A stretch of DNA of 64,000 nucleotides from Shimia sp039969785 (GTDB lineage Bacteria > Pseudomonadota > Alphaproteobacteria > Rhodobacterales > Rhodobacteraceae): assembly GCF_039969785.1 (NCBI RefSeq), contig NZ_JBDVNC010000044.1, positions 1 to 64,000 on the forward strand. Direction: 5' to 3'. Positions within the stretch are counted from its first letter, which is position 1, and the number at the start of each line of letters is the position of its first letter. The notes under the pieces are model-generated. The model worked only from the letters and a program-made list of their open reading frames with translations. It made no database searches and was not told where the DNA came from. Shown here piece after piece: positions 54,431 through 63,407 of this stretch. The position numbers and the translations under genes are program-made.

Positions 54431-54913
54431 ATGGGGATATTTGATCGCAGCACAACCGGCCACATCACCGCGCCGGTCACCGTTACGCTGGAACGTGGGG
54501 CGATGATCTTTTTTGCCGAAACCATTGGCGAAACCGATCCCATCTACCTTGATCCAACCGCCGCCCATGCCGCCGGACACCCCGACATTCTGGCACCTCT
54601 GACCTATATCGCGGTAATCGGGACCGAGGCTGGCAAAACCGCGCATCGCCTTGGCCAGACCGATTTTCTTGATCTGATCCGCGCCGATCTGCGTGTGCTT
54701 TTGCACGGCAATGAGAATTATTCCTATCACGGTCCTCTTTATGCCGGAGACACAGTCGATGTGCGTACCGAAATCGTCGGCTTTGTCGATGCCAAGGGCG
54801 GTCAGCTGGAAATTGCCAAAATCCGCCAGACCATGACCCATCCCGAACGCGGTCTGGTGGTCGACATCAAGCGCGATCTGATCCACCGCCTGAGCCACGA
54901 GGCCGCCGCATGA
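54431..54913 (+). CDS. MaoC-like hydratase, N-terminal-type subunit
   Basis: 160 residues. Single hotdog of the FAS1-dehydratase/MaoC_dehydratas_N type: APVTVTLERGAMIFFAETIGETDPIYLD, APLTYIAVIG, and HGPLYAGDTVDVRTEI. It lacks the HGML hydratase-2 loop of its neighbour; the two probably form a heterodimer in which this subunit shapes the acyl-CoA pocket. 3 bases after the thiolase; ATGA overlap with the next gene. Confidence 0.85.
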   Translation: MGIFDRSTTGHITAPVTVTLERGAMIFFAETIGETDPIYLDPTAAHAAGHPDILAPLTYIAVIGTEAGKTAHRLGQTDFLDLIRADLRVLLHGNENYSYHGPLYAGDTVDVRTEIVGFVDAKGGQLEIAKIRQTMTHPERGLVVDIKRDLIHRLSHEAAA

Positions 54914-55326
54914 GCCTGACACTGCAATCTGCCCGCACCGGCGATATGCTGCCCGAACATCGGTTTGGCCCAATCACCCGCACCACGCTGGCGCTGTATG
55001 CCGGGGCGTCGGGTGATCACAACTCGATCCACATTGACATCGACTATGCGCGCGCTGCCGGAATGGACGACGTGTTTGCCCATGGCATGCTGACGATGTC
55101 CCAGCTTGGCCGCCTTGTGTCTGACTGGGCCGGACAGCCAAACGTGGTCGCCCTGTCGTCCCGGTTCACCGCCATCACACCAGTGGGGGCAACCCTGACC
55201 TGCACCGGCGAAATCACCGACCGTTTCGAAAAAGACGCCGCGTATTTCTTGCGCCTGCGCCTCTCTGCCACCATCGATGATGGCACACAGACCGCAAAAG
55301 GCGACGCCCTGATCCGCGTTTCTTAA
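54910..55326 (+). CDS. MaoC-like hydratase, catalytic-type subunit
   Basis: 138 residues. Hydratase-2 motif: GDHNSIHIDIDYARAAGMDDVFAHGMLTM, with the catalytic Asp/His. ATGA overlap with the preceding subunit and the same fold suggest a two-subunit enoyl-CoA hydratase like the ChsH1/ChsH2 pair of mycobacterial sterol degradation. That likeness is by architecture only. Confidence 0.88.
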   Translation: MSLTLQSARTGDMLPEHRFGPITRTTLALYAGASGDHNSIHIDIDYARAAGMDDVFAHGMLTMSQLGRLVSDWAGQPNVVALSSRFTAITPVGATLTCTGEITDRFEKDAAYFLRLRLSATIDDGTQTAKGDALIRVS

Positions 55327-55336
55327 GGAGGACACC

Positions 55337-56488
55337 ATGCCCAACCCCGCCTGGATGCAGGAAGACCACCACGCCTATGCCGACACGGTACGGCGGTTTC
55401 TGGACGACGAATTCCAGCCCCACCGGGACACGTGGAAACAGGCGGGCAGCATCCCCAAGGCGTTCTGGCAAAAAGCGGGCGAACTAGGCATCCTTGGCGC
55501 CACGATCCCCGAAAACTGCGGCGGCTCCGGCCTGTCCCGCCATTTTGACGCCGTCACGTTTCTGGAACAGGCCAAGATCGGTGATTCCGGTTGGGGCTTT
55601 GCGGTGCACAACATCGCCACTCACTATCTGACCACCTTTGCCACCGATCAGCAGAAACAACGCTGGTTGCCGCACATGGCCTCGGGTGATCAGGTCGCTG
55701 CCATCGCCATGACCGAACCCGGCACCGGATCAGACCTTCAGGCCGTCACCACCACGGCCATCAAAGACGGCAATGAATACGTCATCAATGGCGCAAAGAC
55801 CTTTATCACCAACGGTGGCAGCGCCGATCTGGTTGTGCTGGTCGCCAAAACCGATCCCAAGGCCAAAGGGCGCGGCGTGTCGCTGATCATGATCGAAACC
55901 AAAGATCTCGACGGGTTCCGCGTCGGTCGCAAGCTCGACAAGATGGGCATGAAACGTAACGACACGGCCGAACTGTTTTTTGAGGATGTGCGCGTGCCGC
56001 AAACCAACCTCATCGGGTTGGAAGAGGGGCAAGGTTTCATCCAGCTCATGCAACAACTGCCTTGGGAACGTCTGATCCTTGGCATTTCCGCCCTTGGCGC
56101 CAGCCAATGCGCGCTGGACACCACGCTGGACTATGTGCGCGAACGCAAGGCATTTGGTCAGCGGATCATGGATTTCCAAAATACCCGGTTTAAACTGGCC
56201 GAAGCCGCCACCAAGATCGAAGTGCTCTCGGCCTTTCTGGATCAATGCATGGCCGAACTGGATGCCAGAACCCTGACCCCGGAAAAGGCCGCGATGGCCA
56301 AATGGTGGGGCAGTCAGACGCAATGCGAAATTGTCGATGAATGCCTGCAGCTGCACGGCGGCTATGGCTATATGAACGAATATCTGATTGCCGAACTCTA
56401 CACTGACGCGCGCGTTCAGAAAATCTATGGCGGCACCAACGAGATCATGAAGGAACTGATTGCGCGGTCTCTGGACTCTGACACGTAA
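55337..56488 (+). CDS. Acyl-CoA dehydrogenase
   Basis: 383 residues, AAGGAGG before the ATG. Family segments AIAMTEPGTGSDLQAV, GAKTFITNGG and LHGGYGYMNEYLIAELYTDARV. The catalytic base of MCAD-type enzymes (YEGT) is Gly here (IYGGTNEI); instead Glu244 in LPWERLILG sits at the position used by long-chain and isovaleryl-CoA dehydrogenases. It desaturates an acyl-CoA, passing electrons to ETF. Fourth gene in the acyl-CoA operon. Confidence 0.93.
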   Translation: MPNPAWMQEDHHAYADTVRRFLDDEFQPHRDTWKQAGSIPKAFWQKAGELGILGATIPENCGGSGLSRHFDAVTFLEQAKIGDSGWGFAVHNIATHYLTTFATDQQKQRWLPHMASGDQVAAIAMTEPGTGSDLQAVTTTAIKDGNEYVINGAKTFITNGGSADLVVLVAKTDPKAKGRGVSLIMIETKDLDGFRVGRKLDKMGMKRNDTAELFFEDVRVPQTNLIGLEEGQGFIQLMQQLPWERLILGISALGASQCALDTTLDYVRERKAFGQRIMDFQNTRFKLAEAATKIEVLSAFLDQCMAELDARTLTPEKAAMAKWWGSQTQCEIVDECLQLHGGYGYMNEYLIAELYTDARVQKIYGGTNEIMKELIARSLDSDT

Positions 56489-56508
56489 CCTTTGCAAGGA
56501 AGCATCCA

Positions 56509-57612
56509 ATGCTGAACGGCGTCCGCATCATCGAAATCGAAGGCCTCGGCCCTGCGCCCTTTGCTGCCATGCTGCTGGCCGATCTGGGCGCGGATGTGAT
56601 CACCATCCACCGCAAAGGCAAAGGCGGGCAGGTCACAACGGATGCCAGTGTTCTGGACCGCGGCAAACGTTCGATCACGCTGGACCTCAAGGACAATGCC
56701 GACCTGAAAATCGCCCGCGCTCTGATCGCCTCGGCGGATGCGCTAATCGAAGGGTTTCGCCCCGGTGTGATGGAACGCCTTGGTCTGGGTCCCACCCAAT
56801 GCCACGCCGACAATCCCGCGCTGGTCTATGGCCGCATGACCGGCTGGGGGCAAACCGGTCCGCGCGCGGAAACCGCCGGGCATGACCTTAACTATATCGC
56901 CCAGTCCGGCGCGCTGTTTTATGCCAGCGAACCCCACGCGCCGCCGATCACACCCGCCACGCTGGTCGGTGACATCGGCGGTGGCGCGCTCTATCTGGTG
57001 GTGGGCCTTTTGTCCGGCATCCTGAACGCGCGCACCACCGGGCGCGGCACCCTGGTGGATGCCGCCATCGTTGACGGGTCTGCCCACATGATGAACCTGC
57101 TCATGGCGATCCGCCAATCCGGCGGCCTGTCCCCCGAACGCGGCCAAAGCCTGCTCGATGGCCCTCACTGGAGCCGCACCTATTTGTGTGCCGATGGCGG
57201 TCACGTCAGCGTGCAATGTCTGGAACCGCAATTTTACGCGGAATTTCTGGCAAGGATGGATCTGTCTGACGACCCCGAGTTTCAACAACAGATGGACAAA
57301 CGCCTCTGGTCGAAACTGACCGCGCGACTGACCGAAACGTTTCTGTCAGAATCGCGCATGCATTGGGATGACCTGTTCACCGGGTCCGATGCCTGTGTTG
57401 GCGTGGTTCTGTCGCCCGAAGAATCCGCGCGCAGCCCACACATGATCGAACGTCATGTCTGGCAGGCACCGGGCGGAACTTTGCAAGCCGCCCCTGCCCC
57501 GCGATTTGACGGGCAGGCGCAAACCGTGCGCCCTGCCCCAAAACGCGGCGAACATACGGATCAGATCCTATCCGAGCTTGCCGCCAACGATACCGACGCA
57601 ATACCGACGTAA
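56509..57612 (+). CDS. Family III CoA transferase (CaiB/BaiF type)
   Basis: 367 residues. RIIEIEGLGPAPFAAMLLADLGADVITI is the family start, with LDLKDNAD, GFRPGVMERLGLGP, YGRMTGWGQTGP, and VGDIGGGALYLVVGLLSGI holding the catalytic Asp. It moves CoA between acyl-CoA and a free acid. The last codons (DTDAIPT) and the stop lie inside the 11-bp repeat cluster. Final gene of the operon. Confidence 0.92.
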   Translation: MLNGVRIIEIEGLGPAPFAAMLLADLGADVITIHRKGKGGQVTTDASVLDRGKRSITLDLKDNADLKIARALIASADALIEGFRPGVMERLGLGPTQCHADNPALVYGRMTGWGQTGPRAETAGHDLNYIAQSGALFYASEPHAPPITPATLVGDIGGGALYLVVGLLSGILNARTTGRGTLVDAAIVDGSAHMMNLLMAIRQSGGLSPERGQSLLDGPHWSRTYLCADGGHVSVQCLEPQFYAEFLARMDLSDDPEFQQQMDKRLWSKLTARLTETFLSESRMHWDDLFTGSDACVGVVLSPEESARSPHMIERHVWQAPGGTLQAAPAPRFDGQAQTVRPAPKRGEHTDQILSELAANDTDAIPT

Positions 57613-57633
57613 TACCGACGCGCTGCCGATACG
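57590..57633. repeat. 11-bp tandem motif, copy 3
   Basis: Four units: ATACCGACGCA, ATACCGACGTA, ATACCGACGCG, CTGCCGATACG. It covers the final codons of the CoA transferase and continues 21 bases past its stop, towards the convergent hemE. Three full units here against two in copies 1 and 2. Confidence 0.8.
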
Positions 57634-57645
57634 TCGTTTCAGGGC

Positions 57646-58680
57646 TTACTTGCCCCGCACAGTATCAATCATCAACTGCACATTTTCCGGGTCTGCATCT
57701 GGTGTAATGCCGTGGCCAAGGTTGAAAATATGCGGCCCTTTGCCAAACGCGTCGACGATTTTGCGGGTCTCATCAATCAATGCCTGACCACCCGTCACCA
57801 TATGCGATGATTTCAGATTGCCCTGAACACAACCATCCTTTTGCACATGTTCAGCGGCCCAAACCGGGGTCACACCATCATCCAGCGCCACGCAATCTGC
57901 ACCGGTCGCCTGTCCAAATCCGATATACCGTTCACCCGCACCACGCGGGAATGCAATCACCGGCACATTGGGGTGTCGTGCCTTCAGCGCTGCGATAATT
58001 TTTTTAGCAGGTTCAAGCGCATAGCGGTCAAAGTCTGCGCCCTTAAGTGATCCCGCCCAGCTGTCAAACAGCTTCACAACTTCGGCCCCGGCATCGATCT
58101 GGCGCGACAGGTAGTCAATCGTTCCCTCGATCAAACGCTCAATAATCTGGTCAAACAGCGCAGGATTGCTGTCCTTTAATGCGTGTGCCGGGCCCTGGTC
58201 GGGCGTGCCACGTCCAGCCACCATATAGGTCGCCACCGTCCACGGTGCCCCGGCAAACCCAATCAACGTGGTTTCCTCGGGCAATTCGCGCGACAGAATG
58301 CGCACGGTTTCATAGATCGGATTCAGCACCTCATCGATATCCGACGCAGACTTAAGCTTGTCGAAATCTTCCTGTGTTTGGATGGTCGACAAGCGCGGCC
58401 CTTCGCCCGTGACAAACCACAGATCGGCACCCAACGCCTGCGGCAACAACAAAATGTCCGCAAACAGGATGGATGCGTCAAAACCATAACGCCGGATCGG
58501 TTGCAGGGTCACCTCTGCGGCCAGTTCGCTGTTATAGCACAGCGACAGAAAGTCACCGGCTTGCGAGCGTGTCGCGCGATATTCCGGCAAATAACGCCCA
58601 GCCTGGCGCATCATCCAGATCGGAGGTGTGTCGAGTGTTTCGCCGGCCAATGCCCGCAGAATTTTCTTGGATTGTGTCAT
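57646..58680 (-). CDS. hemE: Uroporphyrinogen decarboxylase
   Basis: 344 residues from ATG 58680 (frame open to 58722). Starts TQSKKILRALAGETLDTPP, then the diagnostic WMMRQAGRYLPEYRA; GFAGAPWTVATYM and FDSWAGSL follow. It removes four acetate carboxyls from uroporphyrinogen III to give coproporphyrinogen III. An FNR-type box lies 36 bases upstream. Divergent from hemC. Confidence 0.96.
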   Translation of the reverse strand: MTQSKKILRALAGETLDTPPIWMMRQAGRYLPEYRATRSQAGDFLSLCYNSELAAEVTLQPIRRYGFDASILFADILLLPQALGADLWFVTGEGPRLSTIQTQEDFDKLKSASDIDEVLNPIYETVRILSRELPEETTLIGFAGAPWTVATYMVAGRGTPDQGPAHALKDSNPALFDQIIERLIEGTIDYLSRQIDAGAEVVKLFDSWAGSLKGADFDRYALEPAKKIIAALKARHPNVPVIAFPRGAGERYIGFGQATGADCVALDDGVTPVWAAEHVQKDGCVQGNLKSSHMVTGGQALIDETRKIVDAFGKGPHIFNLGHGITPDADPENVQLMIDTVRGK

Positions 58681-58715
58681 ACACCACCTCTTAGCTTTGG
58701 CATGTCGCCTCAGCG

Positions 58716-58729
58716 TTGACATGCATCAA
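58716..58729. promoter_or_regulatory. FNR/FnrL box between hemE and hemC
   Basis: TTGAC-ATGC-ATCAA, nine of ten matches to the FNR consensus TTGAT-N4-ATCAA. The closer gene is hemE (36 bases to its start); hemC lies 147 bases away. Oxygen-dependent control of haem synthesis by FnrL is known in Rhodobacter. Confidence 0.7.
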
Positions 58730-58876
58730 GGAACCGGGCGTCAAAATCGTGCCTTTTCGACCCAACGAAACGCGCCCAACCCTTTGGGCGAATTGCTGTG
58801 CTTGGTCACGCGCTCAGAGCGGGATGTCAACCCTTCTGCGCTTGCCAGGCTGCACCACCGGGATTAGACCAAGACT

Positions 58877-59836
58877 ATGACATTGACCCTTCCTTCACCC
58901 GACTCGCCCCTGAAAATTGGCACCCGTGGCTCTCCGCTGGCTCTGGCGCAGGCATACGAAACCCGCCGCCGCCTGAGGACCGCATTCGATTTGCCCGAAG
59001 CGGCCTTTGACATTGTGATCATCAAGACCACCGGCGATGACGCCGCGCTGATCGCCAAGGATCGCCCACTTAAGGAATTGGGCGGTAAAGGCCTGTTTAC
59101 AAAGGAAATCGAAGAGGACCTGCTGTCAGGCGCCATCGATATCGCCGTACATTCAATGAAGGATATGCCCGTCGACCAGCCCGCCGGGCTGCTGCTGGAC
59201 ACCTATCTGCCCCGCGAAGACACCCGCGATGCGTTTGTGTCGCCCAACGTGAAAACACTCGCTGATTTGCCACAAGGCGCCGTGGTGGGCACATCGTCTT
59301 TGCGCCGCCGCGCACAATTGCTGCACTACCGTCCGGACCTGAAAGTTGTGGAATTCCGTGGCAATGTGCAAACCCGCCTCAAGAAATTGTCAGAAGGCGT
59401 CGCCGACTGCACCTTTCTTGCCCTGGCCGGTCTCAACCGCCTGGGTATGGACCACGTCGCCTCGTCCGCGATTGCCCCCGAAGACATGCTGCCTGCCGTG
59501 GCACAAGGTGCAATTGGCATCGAACGCCGGGCGGATGACACCAACACCGCCGAAATTCTGGCTGCAATCCATGATACGCCGACGGGTCAGCGCCTGGCTG
59601 CAGAACGCGCCTTTCTGGCCGCGCTGGACGGATCTTGTGAAACGCCGATTGCCGGATTGTGTGAACTCAACGGCGCGACCCTGCGTTTGCGCGGAGAAGT
59701 TTTGCGCCCGGACGGATCAGAAAGCATCACGGATGAACGCAGCGCACCCATCGAAGATGGCGCTAAGCTGGGTCGCGAAATGGCCGAACATTTGCTGGCG
59801 CAGGCTGGACCGGGTTTCTTTGACTGGCGCACGTAA
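58877..59836 (+). CDS. hemC: Hydroxymethylbilane synthase
   Basis: 319 residues. LKIGTRGSPLALAQAYE at the N-terminus, AVHSMKDMPV, GTSSLRRRAQLLHYRPDL, and the dipyrromethane cofactor Cys254 in LDGSCETPIAGL. It polymerises four porphobilinogens. Divergent from hemE across 196 bases with the FNR box. hemD is not next to it. Confidence 0.96.
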   Translation: MTLTLPSPDSPLKIGTRGSPLALAQAYETRRRLRTAFDLPEAAFDIVIIKTTGDDAALIAKDRPLKELGGKGLFTKEIEEDLLSGAIDIAVHSMKDMPVDQPAGLLLDTYLPREDTRDAFVSPNVKTLADLPQGAVVGTSSLRRRAQLLHYRPDLKVVEFRGNVQTRLKKLSEGVADCTFLALAGLNRLGMDHVASSAIAPEDMLPAVAQGAIGIERRADDTNTAEILAAIHDTPTGQRLAAERAFLAALDGSCETPIAGLCELNGATLRLRGEVLRPDGSESITDERSAPIEDGAKLGREMAEHLLAQAGPGFFDWRT

Positions 59837-59965
59837 CTTGACGAGAAATGTGACACGGCGGGCACACGCATAAGGTTAATACCTTTAATACGGACCAAAT
59901 CTTTCACGATTTCGTCACGATTGAAGGCGACTCTGTCCTCAAATGAGTGAACAGAGGAACACCTC

Positions 59966-60535
59966 ATGAATGCTTTAACCCGATATGGAGCCGTTGGCGC
60001 CGAAGGTTGGAACTCGCTAGTGGCCGAAACTGCGGAAAATGGCTACGCCGTCAGCGAATCGTCCGGCAAATTCCGCCATACCTCCCGCACCGAAGCCATT
60101 TTGCGGTTCTTTGGCATCCTCATCGTTTTGGGATCACTTGTTCAGTGGTCTTTTCCCGATGCAAATTTTGCCGGAGACCCGATGATCAGCAAACTCCTGC
60201 TGTCTGTTGCCTGTGCGGTGACGGGTCTGGCGGTATACAGCTTTGCAATCCGTGGCCATCGCAGCGAAATCCGCTTTGACCCGCGTAAAAACGAACTCAT
60301 CGTGTCCGCGCTGAACCGCCAGGATCGGCACAAGGCCGTGCGCCGCGTACCCTTGCGCAATATCAAAAGCATCTATGTACGTCGCAGCGACATGCCCCCC
60401 GGAATGGCAGCTTTGCGCATTCGCTTTAACAACAATCCAAATGAACTGACTGCCATTCGCGGCACAGATTCCGAGATTGAGATGCTGCACAGCTTGCTCT
60501 GCCGTGACATCCGCATGGCGCGCAAACACGCCTGA
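59966..60535 (+). CDS. Unknown two-TM protein with PH-like C-terminus
   Basis: 189 residues. Soluble first 42 residues, two TM helices (LRFFGILIVLGSLVQW; SKLLLSVACAVTGLAVYSFAI), then a C-terminal domain of alternating beta strands and a final helix (SEIRFDPRKNELIVSA ... IEMLHSLLCRD) that looks like a bacterial PH-like domain. Function unknown. GAGGAA precedes the ATG; upstream, TCACGATT occurs twice 11 bases apart (59904, 59915). Strong terminator downstream. Confidence 0.72.
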   Translation: MNALTRYGAVGAEGWNSLVAETAENGYAVSESSGKFRHTSRTEAILRFFGILIVLGSLVQWSFPDANFAGDPMISKLLLSVACAVTGLAVYSFAIRGHRSEIRFDPRKNELIVSALNRQDRHKAVRRVPLRNIKSIYVRRSDMPPGMAALRIRFNNNPNELTAIRGTDSEIEMLHSLLCRDIRMARKHA

Positions 60536-60560
60536 ACCATCGACACCCGGAACAGACACG

Positions 60561-60590
60561 CACGGCAGGGGTTACTCTGCCGTGTTTTTT
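60561..60590 (+). terminator. Rho-independent terminator
   Basis: CACGGCAG, eight-base loop, CTGCCGTG and six T. It follows the PH-like gene by 25 bases and precedes the stop of the convergent hemF. Confidence 0.92.
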
Positions 60591-60591
60591 G

Positions 60592-61485
60592 TTACACCCA
60601 CTTGGCCATAGGTGGCAGGCTCATCAGTACAGCGTTGGCATCATGGCCGGTCTCAAGACCAAATTTGGTGCCCCGGTCATACACCAGATTATACTCGGCA
60701 TAGAGACCACGGTGCACCAATTGTGCGTCTTTCTCAGGCGCGCCAAATGCCTGTGGCCGGCGTTTTTCAATCAACGGTACAAACGCCGGAAGAAACGCGC
60801 GGCCAACATCCTGAATAAATCCAAAATCCGCGTCCCAGTCGCCGGTGTTATAGTCATCCAGAAAAATTCCGCCCACACCCCGGGCCCGGTTGCGATGCGG
60901 GACATAGAAATACCCATCAGCCCACGCCTTAAAGCGCGGGTAATGTGCGGTATCATGACGGTCGCAATGGGTCTTTTGCACGTCGTGGAAATGCGCGGTG
61001 TCCTCGTCATATTCAAGACAAGGGTTCAGGTCAGACCCGCCACCAAACCACCATGCGTGCGGGGTCCAGAACATGCGTGTATTCATATGAACAGCGGGAC
61101 AATGCGGGTTCTGCATATGCGCAACAAGGCTGATGCCCGATGCCCAGAACCGCGGATCATCCTTCATACCGGGGATACCCTTGCGCGCGGCCATCGCCGC
61201 CTGTGCCCGGTCTCCAAGTTCGCCGTAAACAGTGGAAATGTTGACCCCGACCTTTTCGAACACCCGACCTCCACGCATGACAGACATCAGCCCGCCCCCT
61301 GCGTCGGATCCGTCTGCGCTGTCGCGCTTGGTCTGTGTCACTTCGAAATGCCCGGCATCCTGATCCGAAAACGGGCCTTTGGCATGGCTGTGTTCCAGCT
61401 GCTCAAACGCGGCGACAATCTGATTGCGCAGGTCACGAAACCACGCGCTTGCCTGTTCTCTCTGGCTTTCCATCTGATCCGACAT
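60592..61485 (-). CDS. hemF: Aerobic coproporphyrinogen III oxidase
   Basis: 297 residues from ATG 61485; the frame runs up to 61599. SAWFRDLRNQIVAAFE opens the protein; GGMSVMRG in inverted form (GGGLMSVMRGGRVFEKVGVN), HMNTRMFW, WFGGGSDLNPC and RARGVGGIFLDDY are HemF motifs. It decarboxylates coproporphyrinogen III with O2 to protoporphyrinogen IX. No FNR box seen nearby. 64 bases after the upstream SDR gene. Confidence 0.96.
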   Translation of the reverse strand: MSDQMESQREQASAWFRDLRNQIVAAFEQLEHSHAKGPFSDQDAGHFEVTQTKRDSADGSDAGGGLMSVMRGGRVFEKVGVNISTVYGELGDRAQAAMAARKGIPGMKDDPRFWASGISLVAHMQNPHCPAVHMNTRMFWTPHAWWFGGGSDLNPCLEYDEDTAHFHDVQKTHCDRHDTAHYPRFKAWADGYFYVPHRNRARGVGGIFLDDYNTGDWDADFGFIQDVGRAFLPAFVPLIEKRRPQAFGAPEKDAQLVHRGLYAEYNLVYDRGTKFGLETGHDANAVLMSLPPMAKWV

Positions 61486-61549
61486 GGGGTCCCCCGAAAT
61501 GTAACCGCCACTGCCTAACAGCAGGCGCGTCAGGAAACCAGAGAAGAGA

Positions 61550-62350
61550 TCAGTGTGCCGGAGCTGTAACCGGATCAAGCAATGTGCGGCCGCCATCAAG
61601 GGTCAGGATCTGGCCCGTCATGAACCCCGATCCGTCCGACGCCAGGTATTGCACCGCATCCGCCAATTCGCCCGGAGCTGCAATGCGCCCCAATGGCGTG
61701 TGATGCTCTATCTCGCTGCGGTATTCGCGGTTTTCCTTCAGCGTTTCCTGCAGGCTGGCTGACATGACCGAGCCAAAGGACACGGCGTTCACCCGAATAC
61801 GGTGCGGCGCCAGGGCCACTGCCAAAGAACGTGTCATCTGATCCAGCGCTGCTGTCGACACCGAATAGGCCAACAAGTCAGGATGCGTGCGCCGTGCCGC
61901 TATTGAGGATAGGTTCACAATCGATCCGACCGGGCCTTCTTCCTGCCCCGCGCTTTGCTTGATCATGCGTTTGGCGACCATCTGAGACAGGCGCAATGCC
62001 GTCATCAGGTTCTGCTGCATCATCAGCTCGACCGTGTTGTCATCCGGGTTCAACGCTTCGGACTGCACCACCTGACGGCATCCATTCACCAGAATATCGA
62101 CCTGATCAAAGGCATCAATCGTCGCTGAAATCAGGTTTTTGATGGTCAGCTTTTCGCGCAAATCACCGGCAAAATAGCGCACATTGCCGTCGTCGGTATT
62201 GACCCCAAGCTCTGCAACAAGCCGTTTTTCATCCATGTCCGCAAACATGACATTCGCGCCAAGGTCGGCAAACTGCCGTCCCACAGCCAGACCAATCCCA
62301 TTGGCTGATCCCGTAACGATCGCGGTTTTACCCGCTATTGAATATGACAT
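61550..62350 (-). CDS. SDR-family protein lacking the catalytic lysine
   Basis: 266 residues. Rossmann fold with TGSANGIGLAVG and FADMD, so NAD(H) binding is likely. Ser of the triad is in VNLSSIA. At the YxxxK motif the sequence is Y162-S-V-S-T166, so the catalytic Lys is Thr; the usual NNAG is VNGC. It may be an enzyme with altered chemistry or a non-catalytic binder. It lies between an RsmC-like methyltransferase and hemF on the same strand. Confidence 0.85.
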   Translation of the reverse strand: MSYSIAGKTAIVTGSANGIGLAVGRQFADLGANVMFADMDEKRLVAELGVNTDDGNVRYFAGDLREKLTIKNLISATIDAFDQVDILVNGCRQVVQSEALNPDDNTVELMMQQNLMTALRLSQMVAKRMIKQSAGQEEGPVGSIVNLSSIAARRTHPDLLAYSVSTAALDQMTRSLAVALAPHRIRVNAVSFGSVMSASLQETLKENREYRSEIEHHTPLGRIAAPGELADAVQYLASDGSGFMTGQILTLDGGRTLLDPVTAPAH

Positions 62351-62396
62351 GTGCGATCCCCATCACGCTGTCCGATTCTGCGCAGCTTACGCGGAT

Positions 62397-63380
62397 TCAA
62401 CGCCGCTTGCGAGCGGGTCTCTGAGCGTGCAAAACTTTGAACCGATTATCGCCTGCGACCTCGTCTACCTTTGCGAAACACGCCTGCAGCGTGGTCTCGT
62501 AAGGCAAATGGCGGTTGGCAACCATCCACAAATGCCCGCTTGGTGTGAGAATGCGCGCGGCGGATTGAATGAACTCTACACCCAAACCGGGTTCGGCTTT
62601 GCGCCCGGTGTGGAAAGGTGGGTTCATCACCACAGTATCAACCCGCTCTTTGAGCACCCATTGCGTGGCATCCGCCCAGTGGAACTGCGCCCGGGCATCC
62701 GTCACGTTGCGGCGCGCACAGTCCAGCGCGACATGGTCGGCCTCGACAAGATGCACATCGCGGACATTTTCATTTTCCAGAATTTTAGAACTAAGGTATC
62801 CCCACCCTGCCCCCAAATCCGCCACAACACGTCCCAGTTTAGCAGGCAAGGCCGCCGCCAGCGCCTGCGACGCCGGATCGATCCCATCAGCAGAAAATAC
62901 ACCCGGCAAAGTCACAAAACGCCCGTCCACCTGCGTTGGCTCGCTCGCGCGCCACTCGGCAAAGTCTCCGCCCTGGAACCAGAACAACTTGCCATGCGCC
63001 TTGGACGCCACGCCTTGTACGTCAGCGCGTTTGCGGCACTCTTTCAGAACGCTGTCGATCCCGTCGGTCTTTTGACCGTCAACCACAACCACGTCCGCCA
63101 CAGCCGCCGCCCGGGCCAACAGATCACGTGCCTGGGCTTTGGCGCGGGGCAGGACCACAACCGCCATCGCGTATGTGCCCGCCTCTTCAACGTCACACTG
63201 ATACCCGGCAGCCGCAAAAGCATCACAGTCCGGCTTTAGTGGCTGAATGAGTGTGCAGTTCTCTTTGGGCAGGGCCGATAAATCATACCCGGCACGCGGC
63301 GCAAAAACGGCGACGCGCCCTTCGGTCGGCACGACAAGGCCAAACGCCTCGACGGCATGGGTCAATCTGGAATGGGACAT
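62397..63380 (-). CDS. RsmC/RlmG-like rRNA guanine N2-methyltransferase
   Basis: 327 residues. The C-terminal half holds the SAM site VVADLGAGWGYLSSKIL and the catalytic VVMNPPFHTG (NPPF motif), typical of m2G methyltransferases. The N-terminal half is a degenerate second methyltransferase-like domain, as in RsmC. Whether it acts on 16S or 23S rRNA cannot be read. Same strand as clpS upstream and the SDR downstream. Confidence 0.88.
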   Translation of the reverse strand: MSHSRLTHAVEAFGLVVPTEGRVAVFAPRAGYDLSALPKENCTLIQPLKPDCDAFAAAGYQCDVEEAGTYAMAVVVLPRAKAQARDLLARAAAVADVVVVDGQKTDGIDSVLKECRKRADVQGVASKAHGKLFWFQGGDFAEWRASEPTQVDGRFVTLPGVFSADGIDPASQALAAALPAKLGRVVADLGAGWGYLSSKILENENVRDVHLVEADHVALDCARRNVTDARAQFHWADATQWVLKERVDTVVMNPPFHTGRKAEPGLGVEFIQSAARILTPSGHLWMVANRHLPYETTLQACFAKVDEVAGDNRFKVLHAQRPARKRR

Positions 63381-63407
63381 ATTATCACGAGCACCAGCCT
63401 TAGCTGA

